A stretch of 64,000 bases of DNA from Paenibacillus sp. LHD-117. Its GTDB lineage: Bacteria > Bacillota > Bacilli > Paenibacillales > Paenibacillaceae. Under the pieces are notes generated by a model, which saw only the letters and a list, made by a program, of their open reading frames with translations, made no database searches and was not told where the DNA came from. The translations under genes and the position numbers were made by a program. Positions 34,616 through 43,044 of this stretch are shown here, piece by piece. How positions within the stretch are numbered: position 1 is the stretch's first letter; every line of letters begins with the position of its first letter. The stretch covers positions 1-64,000 of the forward strand of contig NZ_JAVFVT010000028.1 in assembly GCF_030929555.1 (NCBI RefSeq), in the 5' to 3' direction.

Positions 34616-35374
34616 ATGCTGGTTGCGGAGCGTTACGATAAAATTGTGCAGCTTGTGAACGAGAGAGGCAGTATTCGCGTGACGGAGCTAAGCGAGCTGT
34701 GCCAAGTCACGGAGGAAACGATTCGCCGCGACCTGGACCGCTTGGAGCAAGCCGGACGATTGCGCCGCTCGCATGGCGGCGCGGTAAGCGTAAAGGAGCA
34801 GCAGCCGGAGATTCCTTATTTCGAACGGGAGATCGTACGCGCGGACGAGAAGCGGCGAATCGCCGAGGAAGCGGTGAAGCTGATCCGCCCCAAGGAGCGG
34901 ATTCTGCTGGATGCCAGCTCTACGGCCTGGTACATGGCGCAAAGTATGCCGGATATCCCGCTTACGGTGCTGACGAACTCCATTAAAGTCGCGATGGAGC
35001 TCGCGGGCAAGGAACGGATTGAGGTCATCTCGACGGGCGGCATTTTGGCATCGCGCAGCTTGTCGTATATCGGGCCGCTTGCCGAACGTTCGCTTGACGC
35101 TTACCATGTGGACCGGACGTTCCTCTCTTGCAAGGGGGTCCATCTGGAACGCGGCATCAGCGAGTCGAACGAGCTTCAAGCCCGGATCAAACACCGGATG
35201 GTCGGCATGGCGGACGAGGTCGTCTTGCTCGCGGACTCCAGCAAATTCGGCGTCCAAGCGTTTACCCACGTGGCCGAACTGAGCGGCATTCATCGGATCA
35301 TTACGGATTACGGGTTGACCCCGGAGCTCGCGGCAGGCTTCCGGGAACGCCAAATTACCGTTACGACGGTTTAA
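34616..35374 (+). CDS. DeoR-family regulator of rhamnose genes (inferred)
   Basis: 252 aa from the ATG preceded by AAGAGGG; an ATG at 34592 is in frame but has a poorer context. N-terminal DeoR helix-turn-helix (VTELSELCQVTEETIRRDL, then RRSHGGAV) and the C-terminal sugar-phosphate sensor with LDASSTAWYMAQSMP and STGGIL. It lies inside the rhamnose operon and is probably the repressor acting at the inverted repeat 29229-29270; comparable DeoR proteins (YulB) control rhamnose genes in Bacillus. Confidence 0.88.
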   Translation: MLVAERYDKIVQLVNERGSIRVTELSELCQVTEETIRRDLDRLEQAGRLRRSHGGAVSVKEQQPEIPYFEREIVRADEKRRIAEEAVKLIRPKERILLDASSTAWYMAQSMPDIPLTVLTNSIKVAMELAGKERIEVISTGGILASRSLSYIGPLAERSLDAYHVDRTFLSCKGVHLERGISESNELQARIKHRMVGMADEVVLLADSSKFGVQAFTHVAELSGIHRIITDYGLTPELAAGFRERQITVTTV

Positions 35375-35390
35375 CATGCGGGGGAGAGCG

Positions 35391-36119
35391 ATGAAGGTAT
35401 CTCTATTTATTACATGTTTAAGCGACGCCATCTACCCGCGGGTCGGAGAAGCGATGGTCAGGCTGCTGGCGAATTACGGCGTTACGCTGGAATTCCCCCG
35501 CGTCCAGACCTGTTGCGGTCAACCCGCATACAATAGCGGTTATTGGAAGGAAGCGCGTGACTCGGCGCGAACGATTCTGGACGCGTTCGAAGACAGCGAC
35601 TTCGTCATCTCGCCATCCGGCTCATGCACCGGCATGCTTCATCACTACACGAAGCTGTTCGAGAAGGACCCCGTCATGCTGAAGCGGGCGGAAGCGCTGC
35701 GGGCCAAATCGTACGAATTCACCCAGTTTCTCGTGCAGGTGCTTGGCGTGACGGACGTGGGCGCGACCTTCGCCGGCAAAGTCACGTACCATCCTTCCTG
35801 TCACGGAAGCCGCATCCTAGGCGTGAAGGACGAACCGATGCAGCTCATGCGCAACGTGAAGGGAATGGAGCTCGTCCCACTTCCTTTCGCCGAGGACTGC
35901 TGCGGCTTCGGGGGGACATTCGCGGTGAAGATGGCGGATATCTCCGGCGCGATGGTGACTGAGAAAGCCGACCATGTGCTGGAGACGGAAGCCGAAGTGC
36001 TGGTCGGGCTCGACATGGCTTGCCTGATGAACATCGCTGGCAATCTGCATTACCGCGGAGAGCCTGTGCGCGTCATGCATCTGGCCGAGCTGCTGTACGA
36101 GGGAGTGAAGGGAGCATGA
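35391..36119 (+). CDS. lutA: Lactate utilization protein A
   Basis: 242 aa from the ATG behind GGGGGAGAG. Two CCG-type cysteine motifs (QTCCGQPAYN and EDCCGFGGTF) plus VTYHPSCHGSR, the hallmark of the heterodisulfide-reductase-like iron-sulfur subunit. Known role: with LutB and LutC, oxidation of L-lactate to pyruvate. It follows the DeoR gene by 16 bp and overlaps lutB by 4 bp, so it belongs to the rhamnose transcription unit. Confidence 0.93.
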   Translation: MKVSLFITCLSDAIYPRVGEAMVRLLANYGVTLEFPRVQTCCGQPAYNSGYWKEARDSARTILDAFEDSDFVISPSGSCTGMLHHYTKLFEKDPVMLKRAEALRAKSYEFTQFLVQVLGVTDVGATFAGKVTYHPSCHGSRILGVKDEPMQLMRNVKGMELVPLPFAEDCCGFGGTFAVKMADISGAMVTEKADHVLETEAEVLVGLDMACLMNIAGNLHYRGEPVRVMHLAELLYEGVKGA

Positions 36120-37639
36120 GTGGAGGCAAATCCGGCGCGACCGTCAAAGCGAGAGCGGAGCTGGCGCTGAACGACGAATTTCTGCGCAAGGCGGTCCGCT
36201 TCACGACGGAGCGGCTGCGGAACGGCAAGAAAAAAGCTTCCGAGGAGCACGGAAACTGGGACGAATGGCGGGAACGGGGCCGGCAAATCCGGCTGCATAC
36301 GATCGCCCATTTGGATTATTATTTGAATCTGTTTGTCGAGAACGCGAGGGCGAACGGGGTTCACGTTCATTTTGCAGATACGGCCCAGGAAGCAGTCGAG
36401 CTGACCTTGGATATCGCCGAACACGCGGGCGCTAGGTCCGTGGTAAAGTCGAAGTCGATGGTATCGGAGGAGCTTCACCTGAACCATGCGCTGGAGTCCA
36501 TCGGCGTCGAGGCCATCGAAACGGATCTCGGCGAATACATTATCCAGCTCGCAGGGGAGATGCCTTCGCATATCGTCATTCCGGCCATTCACAAAAACCG
36601 TTACCAGATCGCGGAGCTGCTATCGAAGGAGGCGGGCTACGAGCTGCCGCCGGACACGACGGCGCTCGCCGGCTTCGTCCGCAAGAAGCTGCGCGAGAAA
36701 TTTCTCGAGGCGGATATCGGCATGACGGGCTGCAACTTCGCGATTGCGGAGACGGGCTCCATGGTGCTCTTCGAGAACGAAGGCAACGCCCGGATGGTTA
36801 CGACCGTTCCCAAGACGCAAATCACGTTGATGGGAATGGAGCGGATCATCCCTTCTTGGGAGGATCTCGAAGTGATGGCGACGCTGCTTCCTCGATCGGC
36901 GACGGGGCAGAAGCTGACGATGTACATGTCCGGCATAACCGGCCCGAAACGTTCGGTAGACGCGGACGGCCCGGAAGAGATGCACATCATCATCGTCGAC
37001 AACGGCCGTTCGCTGCAGCTTGGCGACCCCGAATTCCAGGAGCTGCTGAACTGCATCCGCTGCGGCGCCTGCCTGAACGCCTGCCCGGTCTACCGCCATA
37101 TCGGCGGACATGCGTACGGCAGCACGTACAGCGGACCGATCGGCGCGGTGCTTACGCCGTCGCTGAACAAAAACATCGCCGAGTGGGACGACATCGCGAA
37201 CGCGTCCAGCTTATGCGGCGCCTGCTACGAAGCTTGCCCGGTGAAGATTCCGCTGCACGACATGCTGGTGTACCTGCGCCGCCGCAAGGTGGAGAGCGGC
37301 AACGGCAACATGCTGGAGAGCATCGGCATGCAGGGCTTCGCCGCGGTCATGGGCGACTCCAAGCGGATGGGCGGCCTTATGCGGCTCGGCAAGCTGGGGC
37401 AGAAGCTCGTCGTACGCGGCGGCGTCATCCGCACGAAGCTCGGCCCGCTCAAGGGCTGGAACACGTACCGCGTGACGCCGAGCCTGCCGAAGCAGTCGTT
37501 CCGCGACCGCTGGGCGACGCTGGATCAGGAGCTGAAGGCCGGGCTGCGCGAGATGGATCCAGCTATGCGCGAGCGGATGGAACGAAAAGCCCGCGAGCAG
37601 CAGGACGCTAAGGGACAAGGAGGTCACGGCCATGGCTGA
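36116..37639 (+). CDS. lutB: Lactate utilization protein B (iron-sulfur)
   Basis: 507 aa from the ATG behind AAGGGAG, overlapping the lutA stop by 4 bp. The N-terminal ~330 residues form the LutB/LUD domain (KSKSMVSEE, GCNFAIAETGSM). Two [4Fe-4S] ferredoxin motifs follow: CIRCGACLNACPVY and CGACYEACPVKIP. Known role: electron-transferring subunit of the LutABC lactate oxidase system in the cytoplasm. The C-terminal end is charged and overlaps lutC by 8 bp. Confidence 0.93.
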   Translation: MSGGKSGATVKARAELALNDEFLRKAVRFTTERLRNGKKKASEEHGNWDEWRERGRQIRLHTIAHLDYYLNLFVENARANGVHVHFADTAQEAVELTLDIAEHAGARSVVKSKSMVSEELHLNHALESIGVEAIETDLGEYIIQLAGEMPSHIVIPAIHKNRYQIAELLSKEAGYELPPDTTALAGFVRKKLREKFLEADIGMTGCNFAIAETGSMVLFENEGNARMVTTVPKTQITLMGMERIIPSWEDLEVMATLLPRSATGQKLTMYMSGITGPKRSVDADGPEEMHIIIVDNGRSLQLGDPEFQELLNCIRCGACLNACPVYRHIGGHAYGSTYSGPIGAVLTPSLNKNIAEWDDIANASSLCGACYEACPVKIPLHDMLVYLRRRKVESGNGNMLESIGMQGFAAVMGDSKRMGGLMRLGKLGQKLVVRGGVIRTKLGPLKGWNTYRVTPSLPKQSFRDRWATLDQELKAGLREMDPAMRERMERKAREQQDAKGQGGHGHG

Positions 37640-38405
37640 CACATCAAGACGAAGCACGGCGAAGGAGTCGCAAGGCAGCATGGCCGAGTCGCATGGCGTT
37701 TGGCTTTCCCGTCTGGAGGAGCAGTCGCGCAAGAAGCAGGAACGATTCATGGACGGCATTTCGAAGCGGCTTGGCCATCCCCGGATGACGCAGCCGCCGA
37801 AACATCCTTACCGCGGAGCGCCCGACTTCTGGAGGGGGCTCGACTGGTCGCCGGAGGAGAAAATTCAGGGTTTCACCGAAAACTTCCTATCGGTCGGCGG
37901 CCATGTCGCCCGCCTGCAGGGGATGGAAGAGGCGTCCGCCTTCATCGCGGCCAAAGCGGCGGAGATGGGCGCCAAGTATCTCGTCCGCCAAGACGAGCCG
38001 GCGCTCGCCGCGCTCGGGCTCGAGGAAGCGCTGCCCGGCGTGCAGATAAACGTGTGGAACAGCGACTCGGAGCGCGAATGGAAGGCGCTAGCGGCAGGGG
38101 CCGATTTCGGCGTCGTGCAGGCGGATCACGCCGTGGCGTACACCGGCTCGGTGACCGTATTGTCGTCGAAGGAGAAAGGCCGATCCGTCAGCCTCCTGCC
38201 GACGGTGCTGTTCATCGTCATTCCGGTCGAACGGCTGAAGACGCGGCTCGGCGAGGTGCTGATCGGACTCGACGAGGGAGGCCGGGAGGCGCTGCCGGCA
38301 GGGGTCCATTTTATCACCGGCCCGAGCCGCTCCTCCGACATCGAAAACGATCTGACGATCGGTGTGCACGGCCCCGGCATCGTTTACGCGCTCCTTGTCG
38401 GTTGA
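37632..38405 (+). CDS. lutC: Lactate utilization protein C
   Basis: 257 aa; the LUD domain covers about residues 85-255, with FGVVQADHAVAYTGSV and TGPSRSSDIENDLTIGVHGP at the C-terminus as family landmarks. The N-terminal 80 residues are polar with WLSRLEEQSRKKQERFMDGI. Known role: third component of L-lactate oxidation. It overlaps lutB by 8 bp and is the last gene of the rhamnose-lactate unit; a hairpin without T-run follows at 38443-38470. Confidence 0.93.
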   Translation: MADTSRRSTAKESQGSMAESHGVWLSRLEEQSRKKQERFMDGISKRLGHPRMTQPPKHPYRGAPDFWRGLDWSPEEKIQGFTENFLSVGGHVARLQGMEEASAFIAAKAAEMGAKYLVRQDEPALAALGLEEALPGVQINVWNSDSEREWKALAAGADFGVVQADHAVAYTGSVTVLSSKEKGRSVSLLPTVLFIVIPVERLKTRLGEVLIGLDEGGREALPAGVHFITGPSRSSDIENDLTIGVHGPGIVYALLVG

Positions 38406-38442
38406 CGGCAACGAAACCGGGGAATAGAACTAGGAATCAGCT

Positions 38443-38470
38443 CCGTAAAGACGCAGTTTCGTCTTTACGG
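38443..38470. terminator. Perfect hairpin after lutC
   Basis: CCGTAAAGACG and CGTCTTTACGG form a perfect 11-bp stem with loop CAGTTT, 40 bp after the lutC stop. No T-run follows, so it may be an mRNA 3'-end stabiliser or a protein-binding site rather than an intrinsic terminator. Confidence 0.5.
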
Positions 38471-38533
38471 GGCTAGTTCGCGTCCAAGGTAATTATGTTT
38501 AGAGAATAGAAAAAGACGTCAAGCGAGAGACTA

Positions 38534-38872
38534 GTGCCAATCGTATGGAAAAAGGTGCGCGTGCTTGTGCTTGATTGGATATTGGCGATTTTTTTGTGGA
38601 TCATTGCTTTATCAGCAATCATTTACGGATTGTATCTTACGAAAGAAGTTCATAAGGAGAACGGCGTAATGGATTACGCCATCTTGCCGAGCTCGTTTAA
38701 CCATGTTTCGGACTCGATATGGGGGTGGATCGCCGGCGCAGTTTTGGGTATACTCGCGGGACTATTCGTCGGTTTATTCTTTAAGCTGTTGCCATGGTGG
38801 TTGGCGAGAGGAGTTCTTATTGTGATTGGAATCGGTCTTCTTGTTCTTGGAGTGATGCTGGTTCGAAACTAG
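38534..38872 (+). CDS. Small membrane protein, unknown
   Basis: 112 aa with a GTG start; GAGAGA upstream is a weak site. Three hydrophobic segments: about 10-33 (DWILAIFLWIIALSAIIYGLY), 62-84 (WGWIAGAVLGILAGLFVGLF) and 88-109. No motif was recognised. Codon and base use is less GC-rich than its neighbours. It stands alone after the rhamnose-lactate unit and converges, across a repeat element, on the J-domain-like gene. Confidence 0.6.
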   Translation: MPIVWKKVRVLVLDWILAIFLWIIALSAIIYGLYLTKEVHKENGVMDYAILPSSFNHVSDSIWGWIAGAVLGILAGLFVGLFFKLLPWWLARGVLIVIGIGLLVLGVMLVRN

Positions 38873-38910
38873 CGATTTGAGGATAAGCCGCTTGCGGCCA
38901 CATTTCTTCA

Positions 38911-39098
38911 CTTAACGGACCACGGCGTCGCTATTTGGCGTCCATTAGGACATTTCAAAACGTAACGGACTGTAGGAGCGTTATTTGCCTAATAGGCGGC
39001 TTAAAACTCATCAAAATCTCGAAATAACGGCAGCTGGGTCCGTTAGATTTCAAAAGGGTCTCTTTTTGGTCCAATAGCGTCATCCCAGTCCGTTAGCG
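38911..39098. repeat. MITE-like intergenic element, family 1 copy A
   Basis: About 188 bp, bounded by CTTAACGGAC at 38911 and GTCCGTTAG near 39090-39098, which are inverted repeats. Internal blocks such as CGTAACGGACT, TCTCGAAATAACGGCA and TTAGATTTCAAAA recur in the same order in the copy at 54603-54790. There is no coding potential. It sits between two convergent genes. Confidence 0.8.
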
Positions 39099-39189
39099 GA
39101 GGTCCGGCCCGTTCGTTCGGACGGTTTTCCCATTATTCGAATGCTGCGCATTGAACGACCCTTGGAATGGCCTCGATCGGTAAAAAAGA

Positions 39190-39216
39190 AAAACCCCTTA
39201 AAAAAAAGGGGTTTTC
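39190..39216 (-). terminator. Terminator of the J-domain-like gene
   Basis: AAAAACCCCTT and AAGGGGTTTT form a stem around an A-rich loop; on the minus strand it ends in a T-rich run. It lies 14 bp past the stop codon. Confidence 0.85.
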
Positions 39217-39229
39217 GTTTCCGATTACA

Positions 39230-40138
39230 TTACTGCTGCAGCGTCTTCAAATACGTCTCGATGAATTGAAGCGCCTTCTCCGGATGTTCGGCGTTCACGC
39301 GGACGCCGACGATCAGATCCTGCTTCATGAGCGGGAGATCCTTATCCAGCTTTGAGTCCTTCAGGTCGATGCCGTATACGCGTTCCTCCGGCTGCTCCTC
39401 GGTCGTGAGCTTGAGCGTACGGGAGGCATCGACGCCTTCGAACTCCGGCTTGCCGTCGAGGCTCATGAGGACGCCCTGCGAGCCGACCCACTCGAACATG
39501 GCGCGATCCATGATATAAATGTCGGGTTTCTCCGACATCAGCGTTACGACGGCCTTCTGCAGGTAGGCATATTGGTTCATGTCGTCCTGCGGCACGAACA
39601 CGATATTCGACTGCAGCCGTTTCCAGTCCGGGAACGCGCCGAGCATGGAGGCGTTCAACGCGTCCTTATCGTCCTGGCCGTCCGGCTCCACGAACGTGCC
39701 GAAGAAGGAGATGTTCAGATCGATCGGGGGAAGGCTGGCCAAATATTTTTCGTGCTCGCGTTTGTCGATGTAGCTGTTGATTCCATAGATGATAACGGCA
39801 ATGAGTGCGATCGCGACGAACGTATGGATCTTGTAATACCGCCAGAAGTGATCCATCTTCTGGGCTTGTCCCGCCATGCCTTTGTACTTGCCGTATTCCT
39901 GCTCGTTGAACGCGTCGGTTACCTTCCGGTCCTCATGCGCCAGAATGAGCTTGTAAGCCTCCGTGATCTTGGCGAAGTCCTCGCCCTCCGGGGAGGCGCT
40001 TTCATCCTGCTGCAGCTTCGATCTGGATCGCTCGCGCCGCATCAGCGTCGTATACCTTTTTTCGACTTCCTCTTTGGGAGCCAGCTGCTCCAGCCCCATC
40101 GTTTCGTAAGCTTCCTTCAACCCATCCAACTTCTCCAC
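39230..40138 (-). CDS. J-domain-like membrane protein without the HPD motif
   Basis: 302 aa from a GTG preceded by AGGTGA; the open frame continues 182 codons upstream, but that part is antisense to the acetylesterase gene and is rejected. Residues about 7-80 resemble a DnaJ J-domain (EAYETMGLE, then DFAKITEAYKLIL), yet the His-Pro-Asp that stimulates DnaK is replaced by residues around MRRERS. A membrane segment follows at about 108-128 (FVAIALIAVIIYGINSYI), then an external domain of about 170 residues. Family role is unknown; similar proteins are common in Paenibacillus. Confidence 0.72.
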   Translation of the reverse strand: MEKLDGLKEAYETMGLEQLAPKEEVEKRYTTLMRRERSRSKLQQDESASPEGEDFAKITEAYKLILAHEDRKVTDAFNEQEYGKYKGMAGQAQKMDHFWRYYKIHTFVAIALIAVIIYGINSYIDKREHEKYLASLPPIDLNISFFGTFVEPDGQDDKDALNASMLGAFPDWKRLQSNIVFVPQDDMNQYAYLQKAVVTLMSEKPDIYIMDRAMFEWVGSQGVLMSLDGKPEFEGVDASRTLKLTTEEQPEERVYGIDLKDSKLDKDLPLMKQDLIVGVRVNAEHPEKALQFIETYLKTLQQ

Positions 40139-40348
40139 TGCGTCACCTCGATTTTGAAAAAGCTCTCGTTCTCTTCTTCTAAGTATACGGTTTTCGACGG
40201 CAATCGGCAAACCCGCGGGATGTCTGTTTTTTGAACAAAAATCTCCCAATCTTGCGCTTCCAATCCGCCGGCGTTCTGTTATGCTAGTCTTGATTGCTAG
40301 ACGCTCTCCCGCGTCCGCAGGAAGCCTCGGAAAGGCAGGCAAACGACT

Positions 40349-41452
40349 ATGCCGAATTACAAATTCGATTTCGGGATCGGGGACGGACCCGCCGATGGTT
40401 ATATCCAGGTGCTTCCGGATACCTTGTACGACAGCGGCCTTGGTTACGGTTTCCTCCCGGGAGCCCGGATCGGCTCTCGCGACCGAAGGGAGGCCAGCCG
40501 CTTGAAGGGCGCGTTCTGCATCCCGATGGACGCCGAATTCGTCGTGGATCTCCCGGACGGCTGTTATCACGTCGCCGTGACGGTCGGCGACGCCATCGCG
40601 CCCACGCTTACGTCGCTTCAATACGGGCAGCGGCGCTTCGCGTTCCATCAAGCGTCCACGCTCGCGGGCCAATACGCCGTCCATAGCTTCACGGCGAAGG
40701 CGACCGGCGGACAGCTCCGCCTTCGTTTCTCCGGCATCGCCCCCCGCATCAACACGCTCGACATTGCGGAAGCGCCGGAAGCGGTCACGGTCTATCTCGC
40801 GGGCGATTCCACGGTGACGGATCAGGAAACGTTCCCGTACGCGGGCTGGGGGCAGATGCTGCCGCTTTATTTCAAAGCGGAGATCGCCATCGACAACCGC
40901 GCGCGATCGGGCCGGAGTTCCCGAAGCTTTATGGCGGAAGGAAGGCTGGACGCCATCCTAAAGGAGATCAAAGCAGGGGATCACCTATGGATCCAATTCG
41001 GCCATAACGACCAGAAACCCGATGAGGCGCGGGCGACGGAGCCGTTCGGCAGCTACAAGGAGATGCTGGCGACTTACGTGGGCGAGGCGCGCGCCCGGAA
41101 CGCTGTCCCCGTCTTGATTACGCCCCCGCATCGCCGGAAATTCGACGGGAACGGCCGCATCGTCGATACGCACGGCGATTATTTGAACGCGATGAAGGAG
41201 CTGGCGCTGGAGCTCGACGTTCCGGTGATCGATTTGGCGGCCAAGAGCAGGGCGCTGTACGAGGAGCTCGGCGACGAAAGCTCCAAGGAGCTGTTCGTGT
41301 GGGCGCTCCCCGGCGAATACATGGCCTTCCCGGACGGCGCGAGGGATGATACCCACTTCCACGAGCTGGGCGCGGTCCGGATCGCAGGACTCGTGGCGGA
41401 AGGCGTGCGGGCGCAGCTCGGGCATTTGCCGATCTCGCTGTATTTGAAATAA
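40349..41452 (+). CDS. rhgT: Rhamnogalacturonan acetylesterase (CE12, SGNH hydrolase)
   Basis: 367 aa. An N-terminal beta-sandwich of about 150 residues (YKFDFGIGDGPADGY) precedes the SGNH domain: LAGDSTVTD with the nucleophile Ser, QFGHNDQK with the oxyanion Asn, and DDTHFHELGA with the catalytic Asp and His. Known role: removal of acetyl groups from rhamnogalacturonan I, as in B. subtilis YesT/YesY. No signal peptide is visible, so it should act on imported oligosaccharides. It is a functional partner of the rhamnose operon upstream. Confidence 0.9.
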   Translation: MPNYKFDFGIGDGPADGYIQVLPDTLYDSGLGYGFLPGARIGSRDRREASRLKGAFCIPMDAEFVVDLPDGCYHVAVTVGDAIAPTLTSLQYGQRRFAFHQASTLAGQYAVHSFTAKATGGQLRLRFSGIAPRINTLDIAEAPEAVTVYLAGDSTVTDQETFPYAGWGQMLPLYFKAEIAIDNRARSGRSSRSFMAEGRLDAILKEIKAGDHLWIQFGHNDQKPDEARATEPFGSYKEMLATYVGEARARNAVPVLITPPHRRKFDGNGRIVDTHGDYLNAMKELALELDVPVIDLAAKSRALYEELGDESSKELFVWALPGEYMAFPDGARDDTHFHELGAVRIAGLVAEGVRAQLGHLPISLYLK

Positions 41453-41548
41453 AGGTGCCCGCGCGTATACAATGGGAGGCGACTGGTTGAATAAAGGGAA
41501 GCCGGGATCGGCAACGAGCAGCTTCCCTTAATGCGGCGGAGGTGCGGG

Positions 41549-42082
41549 ATGTTCGACCCGACGGTATTCGAAAATTTGAAGGTGGCGCTGGAGAACGGTT
41601 TATACGATCTCGATAACCTGGATCGGGCGATCGACATCGTCGGCAGGCGGGATCTGCTGGACATGGCGGTCTTCTCGCGGGAGCTGTCGCTGTCGTTCCG
41701 CCTCGCGGGCGGCGGATCGGCGACGGCCGAGCTGCTGCTTCGCGCTACTCTCAAGGAGCTGGCCGCCGAGATATTGGAGCAGCCGGGAGCGGCGCCGACC
41801 TGCCGGCTGCGCCTTCGCTTCCATCTGGAATCGGACGGCGCGGACGACACATGCGAGACGGTCGGAAGATGCCTTCTATCGATCTGGCAGCCGGCGGAAC
41901 CGCCCGTACAGACGCTGAGCCGCGACTACGGCGTCGGAGGCAATCGCTGGCGCCATACGGCCGAGCTGGATTTCGGCCGCGGCATCGGCGAGGAGCAGAT
42001 GGAGGATTTGCCCGAGCTGCTGGAGCACATGTTGCTGACGTTATCCGAATTGGATCGGCTTGCGAAACCCGGGGGAGCATGA
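41549..42082 (+). CDS. Conserved hypothetical protein
   Basis: 177 aa from the ATG behind GGAGGTG. It starts MFDPTVFENLKVALENGLYD and ends in an acidic helix (DLPELLEHMLLTLSEL). The protein is soluble, with mixed beta strands in the middle, and no motif was recognised. A gap of about 110 bp and the preQ1 riboswitch separate it from queC, so it is not part of that operon. Confidence 0.65.
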   Translation: MFDPTVFENLKVALENGLYDLDNLDRAIDIVGRRDLLDMAVFSRELSLSFRLAGGGSATAELLLRATLKELAAEILEQPGAAPTCRLRLRFHLESDGADDTCETVGRCLLSIWQPAEPPVQTLSRDYGVGGNRWRHTAELDFGRGIGEEQMEDLPELLEHMLLTLSELDRLAKPGGA

Positions 42083-42195
42083 CGCGGGTTTGTCAAAACT
42101 CCCCATTCCATTCCCGCCCGGGCTGTGCTATAGTACGAGAGAATAATTGAAGATGAAACTCCGGATCGGAGCGCGAGCAATCGCCTGCCGGCCGG

Positions 42196-42230
42196 GAGAG
42201 GTTCGCGAACTCCCTCTATAAAAAACTAAA
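42196..42230 (+). ncRNA. preQ1-I riboswitch aptamer
   Basis: AGAGGTTCGCGAACTCCCTC followed by TATAAAAAACTAAA is the compact preQ1-I pattern: a short stem AGAGG/CCTCT, a C-rich loop, and the A-rich tail that folds back as a pseudoknot. It lies 145 bp in front of queC. Known role: binds preQ1 and shuts off synthesis genes. A terminator hairpin follows at once (42235-42266). Confidence 0.9.
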
Positions 42231-42234
42231 ACGA

Positions 42235-42266
42235 AACGATTGCCCGTCAGGGGCAACGTCGTTTTT
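42235..42266 (+). terminator. Riboswitch-controlled terminator
   Basis: AACGA-TTGCCC pairs with GGGCAA-(CG)-TCGTT, followed by TTTT. It overlaps the 3' boundary of the preQ1 aptamer and precedes queC, fitting transcription attenuation on preQ1 binding. Confidence 0.85.
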
Positions 42267-42375
42267 GTGTTCGGCGCGCCGCGGGCCTCCTCATGGAGGA
42301 CCGCGCGCGCCGTTTCTTATTTGCCAGGAATCTCGCGAAGCTCCCGTCTTCAACTCCTAGAGAGGTGGAAACGTC

Positions 42376-43044
42376 ATGAAAAAAGAGAAAGCCGTCGTCG
42401 TCTTCAGCGGCGGGCAAGACAGCACGACCTGCCTGTTCTGGGCGCTGGACCGATTCGCCGAAGTAGAGGCGATCACGTTCGACTATGGCCAGAGGCATAA
42501 GCTGGAGCTGGATTGCGCCGCGGAAATCGCCAAGGAATTAAATATAAAACATCATGTGCTCGACATGTCGCTGCTGAACCAGCTGGCGCCGAACGCGCTG
42601 ACGCGGGACGATATCGCGATCGAGCAGAACGAAGGCGAGCTGCCGACGACGTTCGTGGACGGCCGCAACCTGCTGTTCCTGACGTTCGCCGCGGTGCTGG
42701 CGAAAGGCATCGGCGCCAAACATATCGTGACGGGCGTCTGCGAGACCGACTTTAGCGGTTACCCGGACTGCCGCGACGTCTTCATCAAGTCGCTGAACGT
42801 GACGCTGAACCTGTCGATGGACTACGGCTTCGTCATCGATACGCCGCTTATGTGGCTGAACAAAGCGGAGACATGGGCGCTCGCAGACGAGCTTGGCGCG
42901 TTCGACTTCGTCCGTGAACGGACGCTTACTTGCTATAACGGCATCCCGGCGGACGGCTGCGGCGATTGCCCGGCGTGCAAGCTGCGCCGCAAGGGGCTTG
43001 ACGATTATTTGGCGGAGCGCGTACCCGGAGAGGCGGTCCGGTAA
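42376..43044 (+). CDS. queC: 7-cyano-7-deazaguanine (preQ0) synthase
   Basis: 222 aa. ATP-pyrophosphatase loop FSGGQDSTTC at about 9-18, TFDYGQRH near 36, and a C-terminal zinc site CGDCPACKLR with an upstream Cys. Known reaction: ATP- and ammonia-dependent conversion of 7-carboxy-7-deazaguanine to preQ0 in queuosine synthesis. First gene of queCDE-queF under the preQ1 riboswitch, start behind AGAGGTGG. Its stop overlaps queD by one base (TAATG). Confidence 0.95.
   Translation: MKKEKAVVVFSGGQDSTTCLFWALDRFAEVEAITFDYGQRHKLELDCAAEIAKELNIKHHVLDMSLLNQLAPNALTRDDIAIEQNEGELPTTFVDGRNLLFLTFAAVLAKGIGAKHIVTGVCETDFSGYPDCRDVFIKSLNVTLNLSMDYGFVIDTPLMWLNKAETWALADELGAFDFVRERTLTCYNGIPADGCGDCPACKLRRKGLDDYLAERVPGEAVR

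Noticed and set aside
40139..40684. Upstream extension of the J-domain-like frame (182 extra codons)
   Set aside because: It is antisense to the acetylesterase gene; a GTG with a proper AGGTGA site marks the real start at 40138.
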